From contig NC_065923.1 in assembly GCF_024586455.1 (NCBI RefSeq), positions 53,351,237-53,415,236 on the forward strand: 64,000 nt of DNA. The letters run 5' to 3'. Made by a program: the position numbers and the translations under genes. Below the pieces are notes generated by a model, which was given only the letters and a program-made list of their open reading frames with translations, ran no database searches and was not told the DNA's origin. The first letter of the stretch is position 1. Each line of letters opens with the position of its first letter. This document shows positions 34,316 to 46,229 of this stretch, one piece after another. Source of the DNA: Bactrocera neohumeralis. Its lineage: Eukaryota; Arthropoda; Insecta; Diptera; Tephritidae.

Positions 34316-36334
34316 TGAGTATATAACTGTGTATTTACATATCTCGATTAATATTGCGAGAGTGGAAATATGAACCGCTTTCCTTTGTAAGACCGTAGGA
34401 GCAAAAGTTATTATGATTTAATCCTGTATCCACATACGTATCTATCAAACAGTTGTTTTGCCTTAACTCTTCTATCCATTTTCATCACGTCTCCGCACTC
34501 GCTTTCATTTATTGCCTTGCATGCACCATTCAACCAGCAAAAGTTACTTTACGCAAAAGGAAATTTGTTTCGACGTTGACAAAGCGCTTACGCTGAGTAT
34601 CCTTGTTTTTATGTATGTACACATACATATGTGTGTATACTCCTATGGAATGGTGCCTGTACCCTGCTAATGCGTGTTACTCATACGCCCTGATACCCTG
34701 GCCCCATATATCATAGTGCTCGTTGCAATAAAGTTTAGCAAAGTTCATTTCTACACATGTTTTTCGCACTTTTACTCGCCTGCACTTTATTTTATGATTA
34801 TTATATACTTTGTAACCACTTTTTTGTTGTTGCGAATGTTGATAGCATTTTGTACATATAATCTTGTTTATCTTTTGTTGCCTTTGGTGTTGTTGTGTTG
34901 ATGTCTGCACCGCCTCTTCACTAAACACCACATGATTTACTCAACGCTGCACGCTCGAAATGTAATGTTGCGCGGTAATGTAAAGTAATGTAATCAATGT
35001 GCAACGTGCCACACAGAAACATGTTGTACGGAATTCTGCTCAAAGCTGTGACGCTGAGTTGGAGCGCGCGAGCGTTGAAACTGCTCTGTTACACAATGCT
35101 ATTCCACACCCGCAAATTTTAGTATTGACATTGTTGTTGTTGTTGTTTGCGCCGCGTAAACAGTGTTTTAGTTTTTTGGGGCACATGCTTATCACGTTTC
35201 AATAGTTTCAGATTAGAGACGCGTGTCCGAACGCTTAATGATGCTATAAAGTGATGTACACAAACAAGTGCCCCCTTTCCCCTTCTTTCGTATATCCACT
35301 TGGTGTGCAACACATAGGCACATACTAGTCGATGGGCTAACGGTGCTGCTGCAGGTACAAATGATTCTGTGTTTTTGCAAACACTAAAGTAAACACAGTT
35401 TGAAATGTGCCTACATAAATATAAGCTCTTGTGTACAGTGGTGTGCAAACATATTGCCAACTCGATAAAATCGTCAAAATTCTACTGATGGCCTGGCAAT
35501 ATCTGTTTCAAACCTAAATTTTTGTTGGACTGACATTGAAAGTACTTTCATGTTCTCCAATTCACATTTGATGAAGAATTTATCCAAAAGCAATTTTCTA
35601 TGAGCCAAATTCCGGAGCTTTATAATCGCCGTTCTTTAGCAGTAAAGAGCCTATTTGTAAACAGAAGAGAGTAAAATAGCTTCACCAAACTTCAATAGGT
35701 TTAAGCAACGAACAAAGTTTATGGAAAATAGAGCATTTTTTCCGACTTTTCTCCAACAGTATCTCCTCGAATATACTTTAAAGGCGGTTTTAAACTTCTT
35801 AATTAAAATTTTTTTTTTTTTGAATTTTCAAATCTGTTAATAATTTTTATGGTATTGCGTTTTTGCTTTCAAAGTGTTTAAAATATGAAAATTTTAAATA
35901 CCAAAAAATCTTCTCGGCGTTACCTTGGGATAACTAACGTCTAGTGAAAGAACTTTGATTTCTTAATTTCAGATGATCTGGATTCTCATTTATGTTCTGA
36001 ACTGGAAACAGGTCCCTGTGCTTCCTTGTCATGCAATACCATGCCTAATAAGTCGACGCAGACAGGATTTGAACTTATTAAAATGAAAATTTTAACTTAA
36101 CTTTTCCAGCATTCTTCTATTCAGCTCAGCAAAGTACATGTGTCTATCGACAAGCATACTTTCCAAACAAAGAAGGCCTGTTATGGATTTATCTCTATTT
36201 TTGAACGCTATTATCTTGTCAAAATACTTTAGAGCGAGTTTGGTAAATGTGAATTCCTCAAATGATGAATGGTTTTTAGTAAAGTAGTATTTAAACAGGG
36301 ATTGAAATATATAATATATGTATGTACATATGTA
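34316..36334. other. No recognised gene; possible Tc1-type end at 35437
   Basis: TACAGTGGTGTGCAAACATA at 35437-35456 resembles the outer bases of Tc1-like terminal repeats, but no partner end or transposase was found in the AT-rich sequence to 36.1 kb. Short frames (34674-34931, 35119-35460) occur on both strands without motifs. Confidence 0.35.
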
Positions 36335-37463
36335 TCTTATATATAAAAATTAATCGCATAATGTGTTGCTAAGCGCATAACTCAAGAACATAAAATTTTG
36401 CCAATTCTTTTTTTAAAAGGTTCGTTGAGGTTCAAGGATGGTTTTTACGGAAAAGAAAAATTCTAATAATTGCCGGAAAACCCCCTAAAAAACAGCCTTT
36501 TTCTTTTTCTCATACAAACGAATGAATGATCGTTTGTTAGTAGCGCTAAGAGATCAATCTTGATGAAATTTTGAGAGGTTGTTCGTTGTGGATCGGTCAA
36601 GGTTTAGAAATAAAAATACCGGGAAGAGTTTAGTATACCGTCCCAGGATTTCAAGTATAAAAAGATTATCCTGATCAAGGATATATATAGTTATAGCCGC
36701 AGAAAGCTTATAGTTTTCGAGATATTCGCGTTTAAAGTTGAAAATTTGCAATATTTTAATAACATATTTTCGATATATAAAATTAATTTTGCAATTATAT
36801 TTTTCACTTTTATATCCACTAACACTTCACTAATTCATTTGTGCACATTTATTTTATATAATATAGTGCAAAAATAGCTTTTAATATACATTTAAATTAT
36901 TGTTGAATTATGATTATTTAAGAATAACAAATGAATTACAAACTGTCAAATAATCAGTGTTACCTTATCGACATCATTTGTAATAAAGTGAACAGATTAT
37001 ACCCCAAATACGAGAATCAACAACCTATAAAAAAAATAACCCTGGTAGGTGTATCAAATTTTTTTCGCGTAGAACTGTTTTTTGCGTTGGCGGGCTTCGG
37101 CCGCGCTTTAAAAAAAATAACCCTGGTCGGTCCAACACCGGGGTGTATCAAATTTTTTTTCGCGTAGAATTCCTTTTTGCGTAGGCGGCCTTCGGCCGCA
37201 CTTGAGATGACAATCAACAGGCCACAAGGATAGTCGCATAGTGTGTGGCATAAATTTGGAAATGCTATGTTCTTCACACGGTCAGATATACGTGGCGTGC
37301 TCACGAGTTGGAAAACCATCTTTTCTGTATACCGGAACAGAAACCAAAAAATGTTGTTTATCAAACTGCGTTACATTGAAAAAAAATGTAATGATAAATT
37401 TAACTTTCTTTTCATTTCAAATCACATAATTTCACGTAGGACAATGGCTGCGGGGTCCGCTAG
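36335..37463 (+). mobile_element. Second Helitron relic, ~1.1 kb, with helicase C-terminus
   Basis: The left end TCTTATATATAAAAATTAAT follows a TA-rich target. The right end GCGGGGTCCGCTAG is followed by T (37450-37464), so both fit Helitron rules. Near the right end (37238-37390) the plus strand encodes CGINLEMLCSSHGQIYVACS, then RVGKPS, the conserved C-terminal helicase motif of Helitrons. The rest of the helicase and Rep are missing. An internal tandem duplication is listed separately. Confidence 0.85.
37028..37204. repeat. Tandem pair of ~80-95 bp units, each with a GC-rich hairpin
   Basis: Unit 1 (37028-37108) and unit 2 (37110-37204) both start with an A-run followed by TAACCCTGGT. Both contain GTATCAAATTTTTTT and CGCGTAGAA, and both end in GCGT plus a GC palindrome. 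In unit 2 the palindrome GCGGCC-TTC-GGCCGC (37185-37199) is perfect. Unit 1 has a mutated version (GCGGGCTTCGGCCGC). Unit 2 has an extra CCAACACCGGGGTG insertion. Confidence 0.8.
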
Positions 37464-38138
37464 TTATATGTAAAATGTAACGCCTTTTTTGTATGTCAGC
37501 GCGTTACGCCAGAACCACAGTACGGAAAGACGTGAAAATTTGCACTGGTATGCCTTTAGTCCTGGAGAAGGTCCTAACGGTGTTCTTTTTTGCAAAGTCA
37601 CCGTCGATTTCGAAATTTTTGTCTATATTTATAACTCAGGAACGGGTTAACCGATTTGGCTAAAAATTGGTGATGAGGTAGCTTGGAACCTCGGGAAGGG
37701 CATAGGCTACTTTCTATCGTTTTATGTTAAAAGTCACAACAATTCATAAAAAAAAAAATATATTTCAAAACATAAGCATGTGTTCAATATTGATAGTTTT
37801 TGTTTACATACACAGATGTGTATATGAATTATGTATATAGTTGTAACTGAATAAGAAAAGGTGGAATCATAATTTGAGATGAGTGCATAATAGCTTACAA
37901 ATATTCCTGTGTTTTCTTACGTGTAGTATCTGGGTGTTAGCAGTCGATTTGGCAATTACATTCGATGAATGTTAAACAAAACATTACCTTATGCTTAGAT
38001 AGGGGGCGTGAGAAGCGCCCTCTATTGCTCTACTCTTGCAGTGTTATTCACTATAACAAGAAGCATATATATGTATGTGTAGAGACTGTAGAGATGTTGC
38101 TACATCATACATACATCCATATGTATTTACAATAATGT
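37464..38138. repeat. Helitron-like flanking segment and AT-rich spacer
   Basis: 37467-37740 contains stretches (AACCACAGTACGGAAAGACG, then ATAACTCAGGAACGGGTTAA) of the kind found in Helitron 5' bodies in flies. The ends are not recognised, so this may be part of another copy. No gene seen. Confidence 0.35.
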
Positions 38139-38219
38139 ATGTACTATTCCCCTCTGCAGGGTTGTGCGCTGGGTTTGGTACCCGCCACGTAAAAAATCTT
38201 ACCAATGAAAATCAACAAT

Positions 38220-39076
38220 CAGCCTCGGATGAGAGACCCCCCTTTTGATGACGACCATGGCAAACGAAATAAGGACTACGATATCAGGGCATGCACCTGA
38301 AATGTCCGGAACCTTAATTGGGAAGGTGCCGCTGCCCAGCTGGTTGATGTCCACGCGAAAATAAAGGCTGACATCACCGCCGTCCAAGAAATGCGATGGA
38401 CGGGACAAGGACAGACACGAGTAGGTCCTTGTGACATTTACTACAGTGGCCATATAAAGAAGCGCAAGTTTGGTGTTGGATTCGTGGTGGGAGAGAGACT
38501 CCGTCGCCGAGTACTATCATTCACTCTGGTGAATGAACGTTGCGCCCACGCCCCGACGGAAGAGAAGGATGATGTGACAAAGATATTGCTGATTTGCGCC
38601 CACGCCCCGACGAAGAGAAGGACGATGTCAAAATCGTGCTTGGCGACTTTAACGCCAGTGTGGGCAAAGAAGGTGTCTTTGGCACTACGGTCGGTAAATC
38701 CAGCCTCCACGACGAAACATCCCCAAATGGGTTGAGACTGATTGACTTCGCCGCGGCCCGAAATATGGTTATCTGTAGTACTAGATTCCAGCATAAAAAG
38801 ATTCATCAAGCTACCTGGCTGCCTCCGGATCGAAAAACTACCAACCAGATCGATCATGTTGTGATAGACGGAAGACACGTCTCCAGTGTTTTAGATGTTC
38901 GTGCGCTCCGAGGTCCAAACATCGACACGGACCACTATCTTGTTGCAGCTAAGATTAGCACCCGCCTCTGTGCAGCAAAAAGCGCACGCCCGCAAACACA
39001 AGGAAGGTTCGACGTCGATTTTCTACTCGGCTTGCACTCCTGCTCTGTGAGAGCACTCGTCAACAACTCGGTGTAA
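38220..39076 (+). pseudogene. RTE-like apurinic-type endonuclease domain, broken
   Basis: In one frame QPRMRDPPFDDDHGKRNKDY leads into ACT*NVRNLNWEGAAAQ, where the usual Trp before NVR is a stop. VQEMRWTGQG follows, with the catalytic glutamate. A local duplication and deletion near 38539-38628 removes part of the middle of the domain. The second half reopens in another frame (38594-39076) with VLGDFNASVGKE (catalytic Asp and Asn) and TSPNGLRLIDFAAARNMVIC. It ends with NQIDHVVID and the terminal DTDHYLVAAKI (catalytic Asp-His). The key metal-binding residues survive but never in one frame. Confidence 0.85.
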
Positions 39077-39144
39077 GGGAACTGTGGGACGGCATTTCAA
39101 ACTCCTTACGTACAGCTGCAACCGAAAACATTGGTTTTCGGAAT

Positions 39145-39564
39145 GTGCAAAAGAACAGCTGGTACGACGAGGAGTGCTGTGTCGCAGCGGAGAGAAAACA
39201 GGCTGCCTACCTCGCAACGTTACGATCGACCACAACACGTGCGGGATGGGATAGATACCGAGAGTTGAAAAGGGAAGTGAGACGCATTTGCAGACAAAGG
39301 AGAGAGACCGAAATGCGTGAGTACGAAGAGCCTGATAAGCTGGCCGACAGGGGTAATGCTCGAAAATTCTACGAAAAAATGCGGCGGCTTACAGAAAGTT
39401 TCAAGACCGGAGCACACTCCTGTAGAACCCCCAAAGGTGATCTAGTGACCGATGCCCAGAGCATACTTAAATTATGGAGGGAACACTTCTCCAGCCTGCT
39501 GAATGGCAGTGAACGCACGATGGAGCAGACGTTCCATTACCCGACCATGAAGAAGTTCGAATAG
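39145..39564 (+). pseudogene. RTE-like EN-RT linker, frameshifted at its end
   Basis: A 139-codon frame reads NSWYDEECCVAAERKQAAYL, then YRELKREVRRICRQRRETEM and LKLWREHFSSLLNGSERT. A small deletion relative to copy c, at about 39516, shifts the frame just before the PLPDHEEVRIAI motif. The sequence then ends in MKKFE and a stop. Confidence 0.85.
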
Positions 39565-39599
39565 CAATTGCCCGCCTGAAGAACAACAAAGCGGTAGGG

Positions 39600-40958
39600 C
39601 CGATGGATTGCCGGCCGAGCTATTCAAATACGGCGGCAAAGAACTGATAAGAATGCATCAGAAAATATGGTCGGACGAAAGCATGCCCAACGATTGGAAT
39701 TTATTGCTATGTCCAATCCATAAAAAAGGAGACCCCACAATCTGCGCCAACTACCGTGGGATAAGCCTCCTCAACATCGCGTATAAGGTTCTATCGAGCG
39801 TACTGTGTGAAAGATTAAAGCCCACCGTCAACAAACTGATTGGACCTTATCAGTGTGGCTTTAGACCTGGAAAATCAACAACCGACCAGATAGTCACCAT
39901 GCGCCAAATCTTGGAAAAGACCCGTCAAAGAAGAATCGACACACAACACCTCTTCGTCGATTTCAAAGCTGCTTTCGACAGCACGAAAAGGAGCTGCCTT
40001 TATGCCGGGATGTCTGAAACTAATACGCCTGTGTAAACGAGGTTTCAGACAAGGCGACTCCCTGTCGTGCGACTTCTTCAACCTGCTTCTGGAGAAAATA
40101 GTTCGAGCTGCAGAACTAAATAGAGAAGGTACCATCTTCTATAAGAGTGTACAGCTGCTGGCGTATGCCGATGACATTGATATCATCGGCCTCAACACCC
40201 GCGCCGTTAGTTCTGCTTTCTCCAGGCTGGACAAAGAAGCAAAACAAATGGGTCTGGCAGTGAACGAGGGCAAAACGAAATATCTCCTGTCATCAATCAA
40301 ACAGTCGCACTCGCGACTTGGAACTCACGTCACTGTTGACAGTCATAACTTTGAAGTCGTAGATAATTTCGTCTATCTTGGAACCAGCGCAAACACCACC
40401 AACAACGTCAGCCTAGAAATCCAACGCAGGATAACTCTTGCCAACAGGTGCTACTTCGGACTGAGTAGGCAATTGAGAAGCAAAGTCCTCTCTCGACGAA
40501 CAAAAACCAAACTCTATAAATCGCTCATAATTCCCGTCCTGCTATATGGTGCAGAGGCTTGGGCGATGACAACAACCGATGAGTCGACGTTACGAGTTTT
40601 CGAGAGAAAAATTCTGTGAAAGATTTATGGTCCTTTGCGTATTGGCCACGGCGAATATCGCATTCGATGGAACGATGAGCTGTACGAGATATACGACGAC
40701 ATTGACATAGTTCAGCGAATTAAATGACAGCGGCTACGCTGGCTAGGTCACGTTGTCCGGATGGATGAAAACACTCCAGCTCTGAAAGTATTCGACGCAG
40801 TACCCGCCGGGGGAAGCAGAGGAAGGGGAAGACCTCCACTTCGTTGGAAGGACCAGGTGGAGAAGGACCTGGCTTCGCTTGGAGTCTCCAATTGGCGCCA
40901 CGTATCGAAAAGAAGAAACGACTGGCGCGCTGTTGTTAACTCGGCTATAATCGCGTAA
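39600..40958 (+). pseudogene. RTE-like reverse transcriptase and C-terminal domain, broken
   Basis: The pieces, in order, are as follows. 39608-40036: PAELFKYGGKEL, then CPIHKKGDPTICANYRGISL, then YQCGFRPGKSTTDQIVTMRQ, then LFVDFKAAFDS with the first RT aspartate. 40002-40619: GFRQGDSLSCDFFN, then LLAYADDIDIIG with the catalytic YADD. 40761-40958: the C-terminal GRGRPPLRWKDQVEKDLASL. The segment between the first aspartate and GFRQGD is shortened, with a shift between frames. A TGA at 40617 and a TGA near 40724 further interrupt the C-terminal domain. Confidence 0.88.
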
Positions 40959-41004
40959 GCGGTGTCTACGCCAATTAAGAAGAAGAAGATGTACTATTCC
41001 TTAA

Positions 41005-41625
41005 GGGATCGCCTAAGTGTAAACCTCCGAAAAATCACTGCGTTCGCGATTTTTTGTTTTAATGTTGGAATTAACTAATCAGTCCGATTTTTTATAAATA
41101 AATACGTTCATGACGAATACAAAATGGTTAAAATTACACGTAGAAAAAAAGGTTCTGTACAATGTCCGCGATTGAGGTCCCAATTTTGGTCTAATGCAAA
41201 AATTTCAAAAAGATTAGTAAGCGTAGAAATTTGACGAAATGGCGGCGGTTTGAAAAAAAGTATCGAATTTTTTTCGACGGTTTTTCGTAGACAAAAATAG
41301 TAAGACTTCAAAAAAATAAAAGCTTTCACAGCGCGATAGCGATTCACATTAAAAATTTTCTCTCCTAATTCGAACTAGATATCTTCAAAACCCTTCCTTT
41401 AAGAGTGGAAACCGTTTTGAAAATCACTATTCTGAGGAAACCGCGTTTAAAGATTAGAGTCGCTATGTTCCCCAGTCTGTTCGCTTTCTACAAGAAATGC
41501 TGTAGTTACCGTAATAATTTGAATTTCGATTTTAAAATTTGAAAGAATGTTTATTATAGTGCAGAGTATCCGATAATGCAACAAAAAAGGTATATTTCTC
41601 GAAAATTTCACACTGACACGATCCC
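41005..41625. mobile_element. TTAA-flanked MITE, 621 bp
   Basis: TTAA stands at both borders (41001-41004 and 41626-41629). The inverted ends are GGGATCGCCTAAGTGTAAAC and, in complement, GGGATCGTGTCAGTGTGAAA, matching at about three quarters of positions. A TTAA duplication suggests piggyBac. Reading the site as TTA with an A-starting repeat would suggest Harbinger instead. No transposase is encoded. It abuts the target duplication of RTE-like copy e. Confidence 0.75.
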
Positions 41626-41739
41626 TTAAGTCAACAAAATATGTAGATTTCCAATCTAACTATTCCATTATATTGCTATCACGATAAATGATATCCTTGA
41701 CAACCAAATAAGTCAATCAGTGGTCAAAGCTTTCAAACT

Positions 41740-42270
41740 TAAAGACCTCAAATCACAAGTCAGGGCCACTTAAAAATTTTGACTCACTTGACACCAAGCT
41801 TGTTAGTAAATCGAATGACAGAAGAGCGCTAAAGTACGGTTGAAATTCGCCAGAGAGCGATTGGAGAGATTAGGTAGCAGATGACTCGAAGATTGTAATC
41901 TGGTCAGTCGAATCAAAATTTAATCGTTTTAGTCAGATGTCAAACAAAATAGTTGGATCGCCTTGGGGAGACCATCCAAAGGAACAATATTACAAAAGCA
42001 GTGAAGTATGGTCAAGGGGCTTCATAGTATTTGCTTGTTTTACATGATGTTATGTTGTACCTCTACAAAAAGTTTATGGAAAAATGGCTTGCCGAACGAA
42101 ATTCCTTACAAATGCAGTGGCCAACCCAAAATCCTGATCTGAATCCGATTGACAATACAAAAAATAAAACAATAGCGATCAACCCCAACGGGAATTGCGT
42201 GGTATTCCAAATAAATTTGTACAGAATTTGATGGAAAGTATGTCAAATCTGCTACAAAGTATTTGATGTA
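41740..42270 (+). mobile_element. Tc1-like transposase relic
   Basis: Across shifting frames the plus strand shows Tc1 landmarks in order: a TKLVSKSNDRRALK-like segment, IVIWSVESKFNRF, GFIVFACF, then WLAERNSLQMQWPTQNPDLN and PIDNT. In intact Tc1 enzymes the first block is WSDESKFN with a catalytic aspartate; here it is Val. The third block, PDLNPIEN, is nearly intact. The region holding the second aspartate is deleted. The longest open piece is 42031-42231. Confidence 0.8.
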
Positions 42271-43396
42271 ATAAATAATTACCAGAAATTAGGTATTTTT
42301 TGAAAGTTTTTGTATCGTGCAAAATTGAGTACATGTTTTAGTTTTATTAGTTTGTTTCTTAGAATTTTATATCTTATTTTCAGTATTATTAACCATTTTG
42401 CTTAGAATTGAACATCAACTAAATGAACTAAAAGGATAAAAAACTTGTTTTACGTTTTCTCTGGTACTTCTATTGTTATGCAGATATAAATACACGAATC
42501 ACAAACATGTACTCCTTTGTGCTCCCTACCGTAAGTGCTTCAGCAAATAATTACAATCATTGGTTACTTGTTTGACCTGATCTTATTTCAATGTTGTTCA
42601 ACAGAAAATTATATAATTTTTTATACTGAGGAGCCTGCTAATGAAGGCATTTTTGCATTTGACTACTTCACTTATTTTCCAATTTCTTCCAATCAAAAAT
42701 GTCAGTTGAAGCCGCAGTGCCCTCACTATTTCTCATTTATTTCTCAAAGTCGTTTGGTTGCATTTCAACGGTAGGAACCATCTTTAGCATTTGCTAGAGC
42801 GTTAGCGTTGGAAATTCTACCGAAGAAAATCCTAATAATAATTAATAAAATTATGAAGTAAACGATTTATTGTGAAAATATTCATAGAAAAACAATTTCT
42901 AAGCTCATGTCTGCAGACAACATATCCTGAACATTTTGACATTCAAATTCACTTGCAATTTTCAAATTTATATTCCTTTAAATTCTATGTATATCGAATA
43001 AGTAGTGAGTAATGCTGATGTATTGAATATGTCAACCGTGCAACCAGCAATGTAATTGCTTATACCTAAATATCATCTATGCAAAAATGTCATGAAATAT
43101 GTTTTAAAATATTTTGTTATATTTATTATCTGCACAAAGGTCACTTTTATCATACAATCTGCTAATACGGGTAAACGAGACGACCCATTTAACCTTTGGC
43201 TTATATTGAATTTGAATCAATTTATACATATGTATAAGTGGAATGAGGTGCTTGAAGTAGTGCCCACTGAAAGGATATTAAATTTCCGATGATGGCTATT
43301 TACAATGTTGGGATAAATTTTATATACAAGTAAATTTCTGTTAAATTGTCATTATTTATGAAGTCTGGCAAAATATTATTGGTTAACCGCAATTGA
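42271..43396. other. No recognised feature
   Basis: AT-rich. Frames of about 80 codons at 42535-42774 and 43056-43292 have no motif I recognise. Confidence 0.4.
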
Positions 43397-44222
43397 AACA
43401 AGTAAGGAAGGGCTAAGTTCGGGTGTCACCGAACATTTTATACTCTCGCATGATAAAGTGATAATCGAGATTTCATTATCAGCCATTTACATATTTTTCA
43501 AATACCGTATTTGTGTAAAGTTTTATTCCGCTATCATCATTGGTTCCTAATATATATATATTATACAGAGAAGGCATCAGATGGAATTCAAAATAGCGTT
43601 ATATTGGAAGAAGGCGTGGTTGTGAACCGATTTCACCCATATTTCGTACATGTCATCAGGGTGTTAAGAAAATATTATATACCGAATTTCATTGAAATCG
43701 TTTTTGTAGTTCCTGAGATATGGTTTTTGGTCCATATGTGGGCGACGCCACGCCCATTTTCAATTTTTAAAAAAGGCCTGGATGCAGCTTCCTTCTGCCA
43801 TTTCTTCCGTAAAATTTAGTGCTTCTGACGTTTTTTGTTAGTTGGTTAACGCACTTTTAGTGATTTTCAACATAACCTTTGTATAAGAGGTGGTTTTCGC
43901 CATTTTGTGGGCGTGGCAGTGGGCCGATTTTGCCCATCTTCGAACTTAACCTTCTTATGGAGCCAAGAAATACGTGTACCAAAATTCATCATGATACCTC
44001 AATTTTTACTCAAGTTACAGTTTGCACGGACGGACTTACGGACGAATGGACAGACGGACGGACAGACAGACATCCGGATTTCAACTCTACTCGTCACCCT
44101 GATCACTTTGGTATATATATAACCCTATATCTGACTATTTTAGTTTTAGGACTTTTAAACAACCGTTATGTGAACTAAACTATAATACTTTCCTTAGCAA
44201 CTTTGTTGCGAGAGTATAAAAA
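43397..44222 (+). repeat. Family-B interspersed repeat, second copy
   Basis: It begins with the AACAAGTAAGGAAGGGCTAA border and hairpin GTTCGGGTGTCACCGAAC (43418-43435). TTTTATACTCTCGCA (43436-43450) is repeated exactly in inverted form at 44208-44222. A GGACGGACAGACAGAC tract lies near 44055-44070. Its body closely parallels 24122-25187 in reverse. It is about 240 bp shorter, missing part of the region after the AACGCACTTTTAGTG stretch. Confidence 0.85.
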
Positions 44223-45827
44223 TTGTGTAAATGTACTTGCTCCTCATTGGGGCTTTTCTAAATATCATTTATTTCTAGAACAAAGTTTATAATTCTGTAT
44301 ACTGATGGGTGTACCGTAAACTTAGGATTAAACAAAGCGGTTTTGAAATAATATTTAACACCCAGAAGGAAACATCGGAGTCCCTTTAAAGGATGCATAC
44401 AAACGATAAGCGTGAAGGGCTGAGTAGATTTAGCCATGTCCGTTTGTCTGTACATAACTCAGTTTTCGAGATACCGGTCTGAGATTTTGCGCAGTTCCTT
44501 TACTCTCCAAGGGAATCTGGTATCTTTTGTATTTTTGAAGGGTATCTTGCACTGCCCAGCTTTCAGGTTAATTGTATTTTAAATGGAAGCCAGTTCAAAT
44601 TATCTGTCAAAAGCGAAGCAAAATAGTTTTCCGAAGGCCAAATAGCTAATTATGTTTAGAAAAGCTTTCTGCGCTGGTTACTAATTATCAAGCCATTCAA
44701 TATTTATATACCCACTTAGAAGTTGCTGTACCATCTATAATATGTCCAAAGAGATGAACGTTTGCTATATTTCAAACTAAAGCCGACTTTTGTAATATTT
44801 GAAACGTTTTAACAGCATTTCACTTCTCAGCACTACATCTAACGGTTGTTAATTCTATACCACAAGAAATACATGAACAAATTTCGTAGCGTTCGTTGCA
44901 AATGAACTGGCACTTAACTGACATGATGCACCGCTTGACTCCGGCCAGCACTTCCTGCCTCTTAGAGAGCGCAGCCTTTGCCCAGCTAACCTTTCAACAG
45001 CTCGGTAAGCGGAGACTCCAGCCTCTGTTGGGGGTCGTATATAATCTCTGCAAATTGTCTTCGCCTGCTTTCCGAGTCCCCAGCTTCATGTAACCATTGC
45101 TGGCGGCAAGGCAAAAGCTAAATCCAATATGTACGTTGCGCAGGCTGTGTTGTATTTGTTAATTAGTAGAGTCTAAAGTTGCAGCAACATTGCGGGCAAG
45201 CAAATTACAAAACTAAATAACTAACTAACAAGCAGCAGAGGCTACAAATTATAAACATGCACTTATTTAAAATGCTCGCTGCCAGAAAATAACACCATGC
45301 CCCTGTTGCAGCATGGCAGCTGCAAGGAGCCGAGAGTAAAAATTCGTAAGCCGGCAAACATAATGTGCATTTAAGGCATTAAAATATGTGCCACGTTCGG
45401 AAGTGTGGAAAATGCGCAGCAACAAGGGCGAAATTTGCCGCCATCACTTGCAGCACCCTGCCACACGTCTGTTGCATAATTTATAATAAAGACAATATGT
45501 TGCTCGAAATGGCAGAAATTAAAATTGTTGCAGCTACTGTGTGCGCTGGTGCGTTTGAGTGCAGCCTTGTGGCATGTGCTTAACTGTAACGAGTTGCATG
45601 TTTGCAGTAACTGTAGTCAACACGCTTCAAATAGCAATGGCAAGTTTTTAAAAAATATCCATCCAACTTGCCACTGTCGAGCGGTATGTTCCACAGAGAA
45701 ATATTTAGTGAATTGTTGTGAATCCTGAACTTGACTTCCAATAAGAATGTAAAGGGCTTACGAAGAAAATAAGGGCATCAGCTAAGGATTAAAACTGAAG
45801 TTATTGAAAAAAGTGAATAATTATAAG
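44223..45827. other. No recognised feature
   Basis: Several 60-70-codon frames (44896-45093, 45386-45583, 45525-45728) overlap in different phases and have no motif. Confidence 0.4.
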
Positions 45828-46220
45828 TAAGAAGGGGCTAAGTTCGCGTGCAACCAAACATTTTATACTCTTGCAACTTGCAAGAATCAAAGCCAGGAAA
45901 ATACTTTAAGATGTAAAACCAATCATATAGAGTAAAGTCACCCGGACTTCGAAAGTCCAGAAAGGATTTTTTCTGAATTCTAATTGTATATCCTATACAT
46001 TTACCGATATTTTCGGTCAAAAGTCAACAATAAATACTGGGGCCCACATTTTTTATACCTATGTGCTTGATTTAGGGTGCAATACTATTTTATAAGAGTC
46101 TGATTCGATTCAAAGATTATGTTTAATACCGAGTTTAATTCATTTTTATTTTCAAAAATCGATAAAAATTTTACTAAGTTGTTCAAACACTTTACATAAT
46201 CGAAAAATTTGCACTGAACT
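45828..46220 (+). repeat. Family-A repeat, left part only
   Basis: It starts AAGTAAGAAGGGGCTAAGTT, with the hairpin mutated (TTCGCGTGCAACCAAAC), then TTTTATACTCTTGCAA as in the 864 copy. The body is recognisable by AATACTTTAAGATGTAAAAC near 45900. The right end is missing; it runs into the R1/LOA-like fragment. Confidence 0.7.
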
Positions 46221-46229
46221 TAATTTACC

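Larger units (their letters stand above)
38151..40988 (+). mobile_element. RTE-like retrotransposon (copy e), full length in outline
   Basis: The 2,838-bp element is flanked by a perfect 12-bp target duplication, ATGTACTATTCC (38139-38150 and 40989-41000). This fixes both borders: it starts CCTCTGCAGGGTTGTGCG and ends CCAATTAAGAAGAAGAAG. Order of domains: endonuclease (38220-38990), linker (39145-39560), reverse transcriptase (39600-40610), C-terminal domain (40620-40958). The GAA-repeat tail and the single EN-RT protein fit the RTE clade. Stops, frameshifts and in-frame deletions break it into at least five pieces, so it is dead. Confidence 0.92.
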
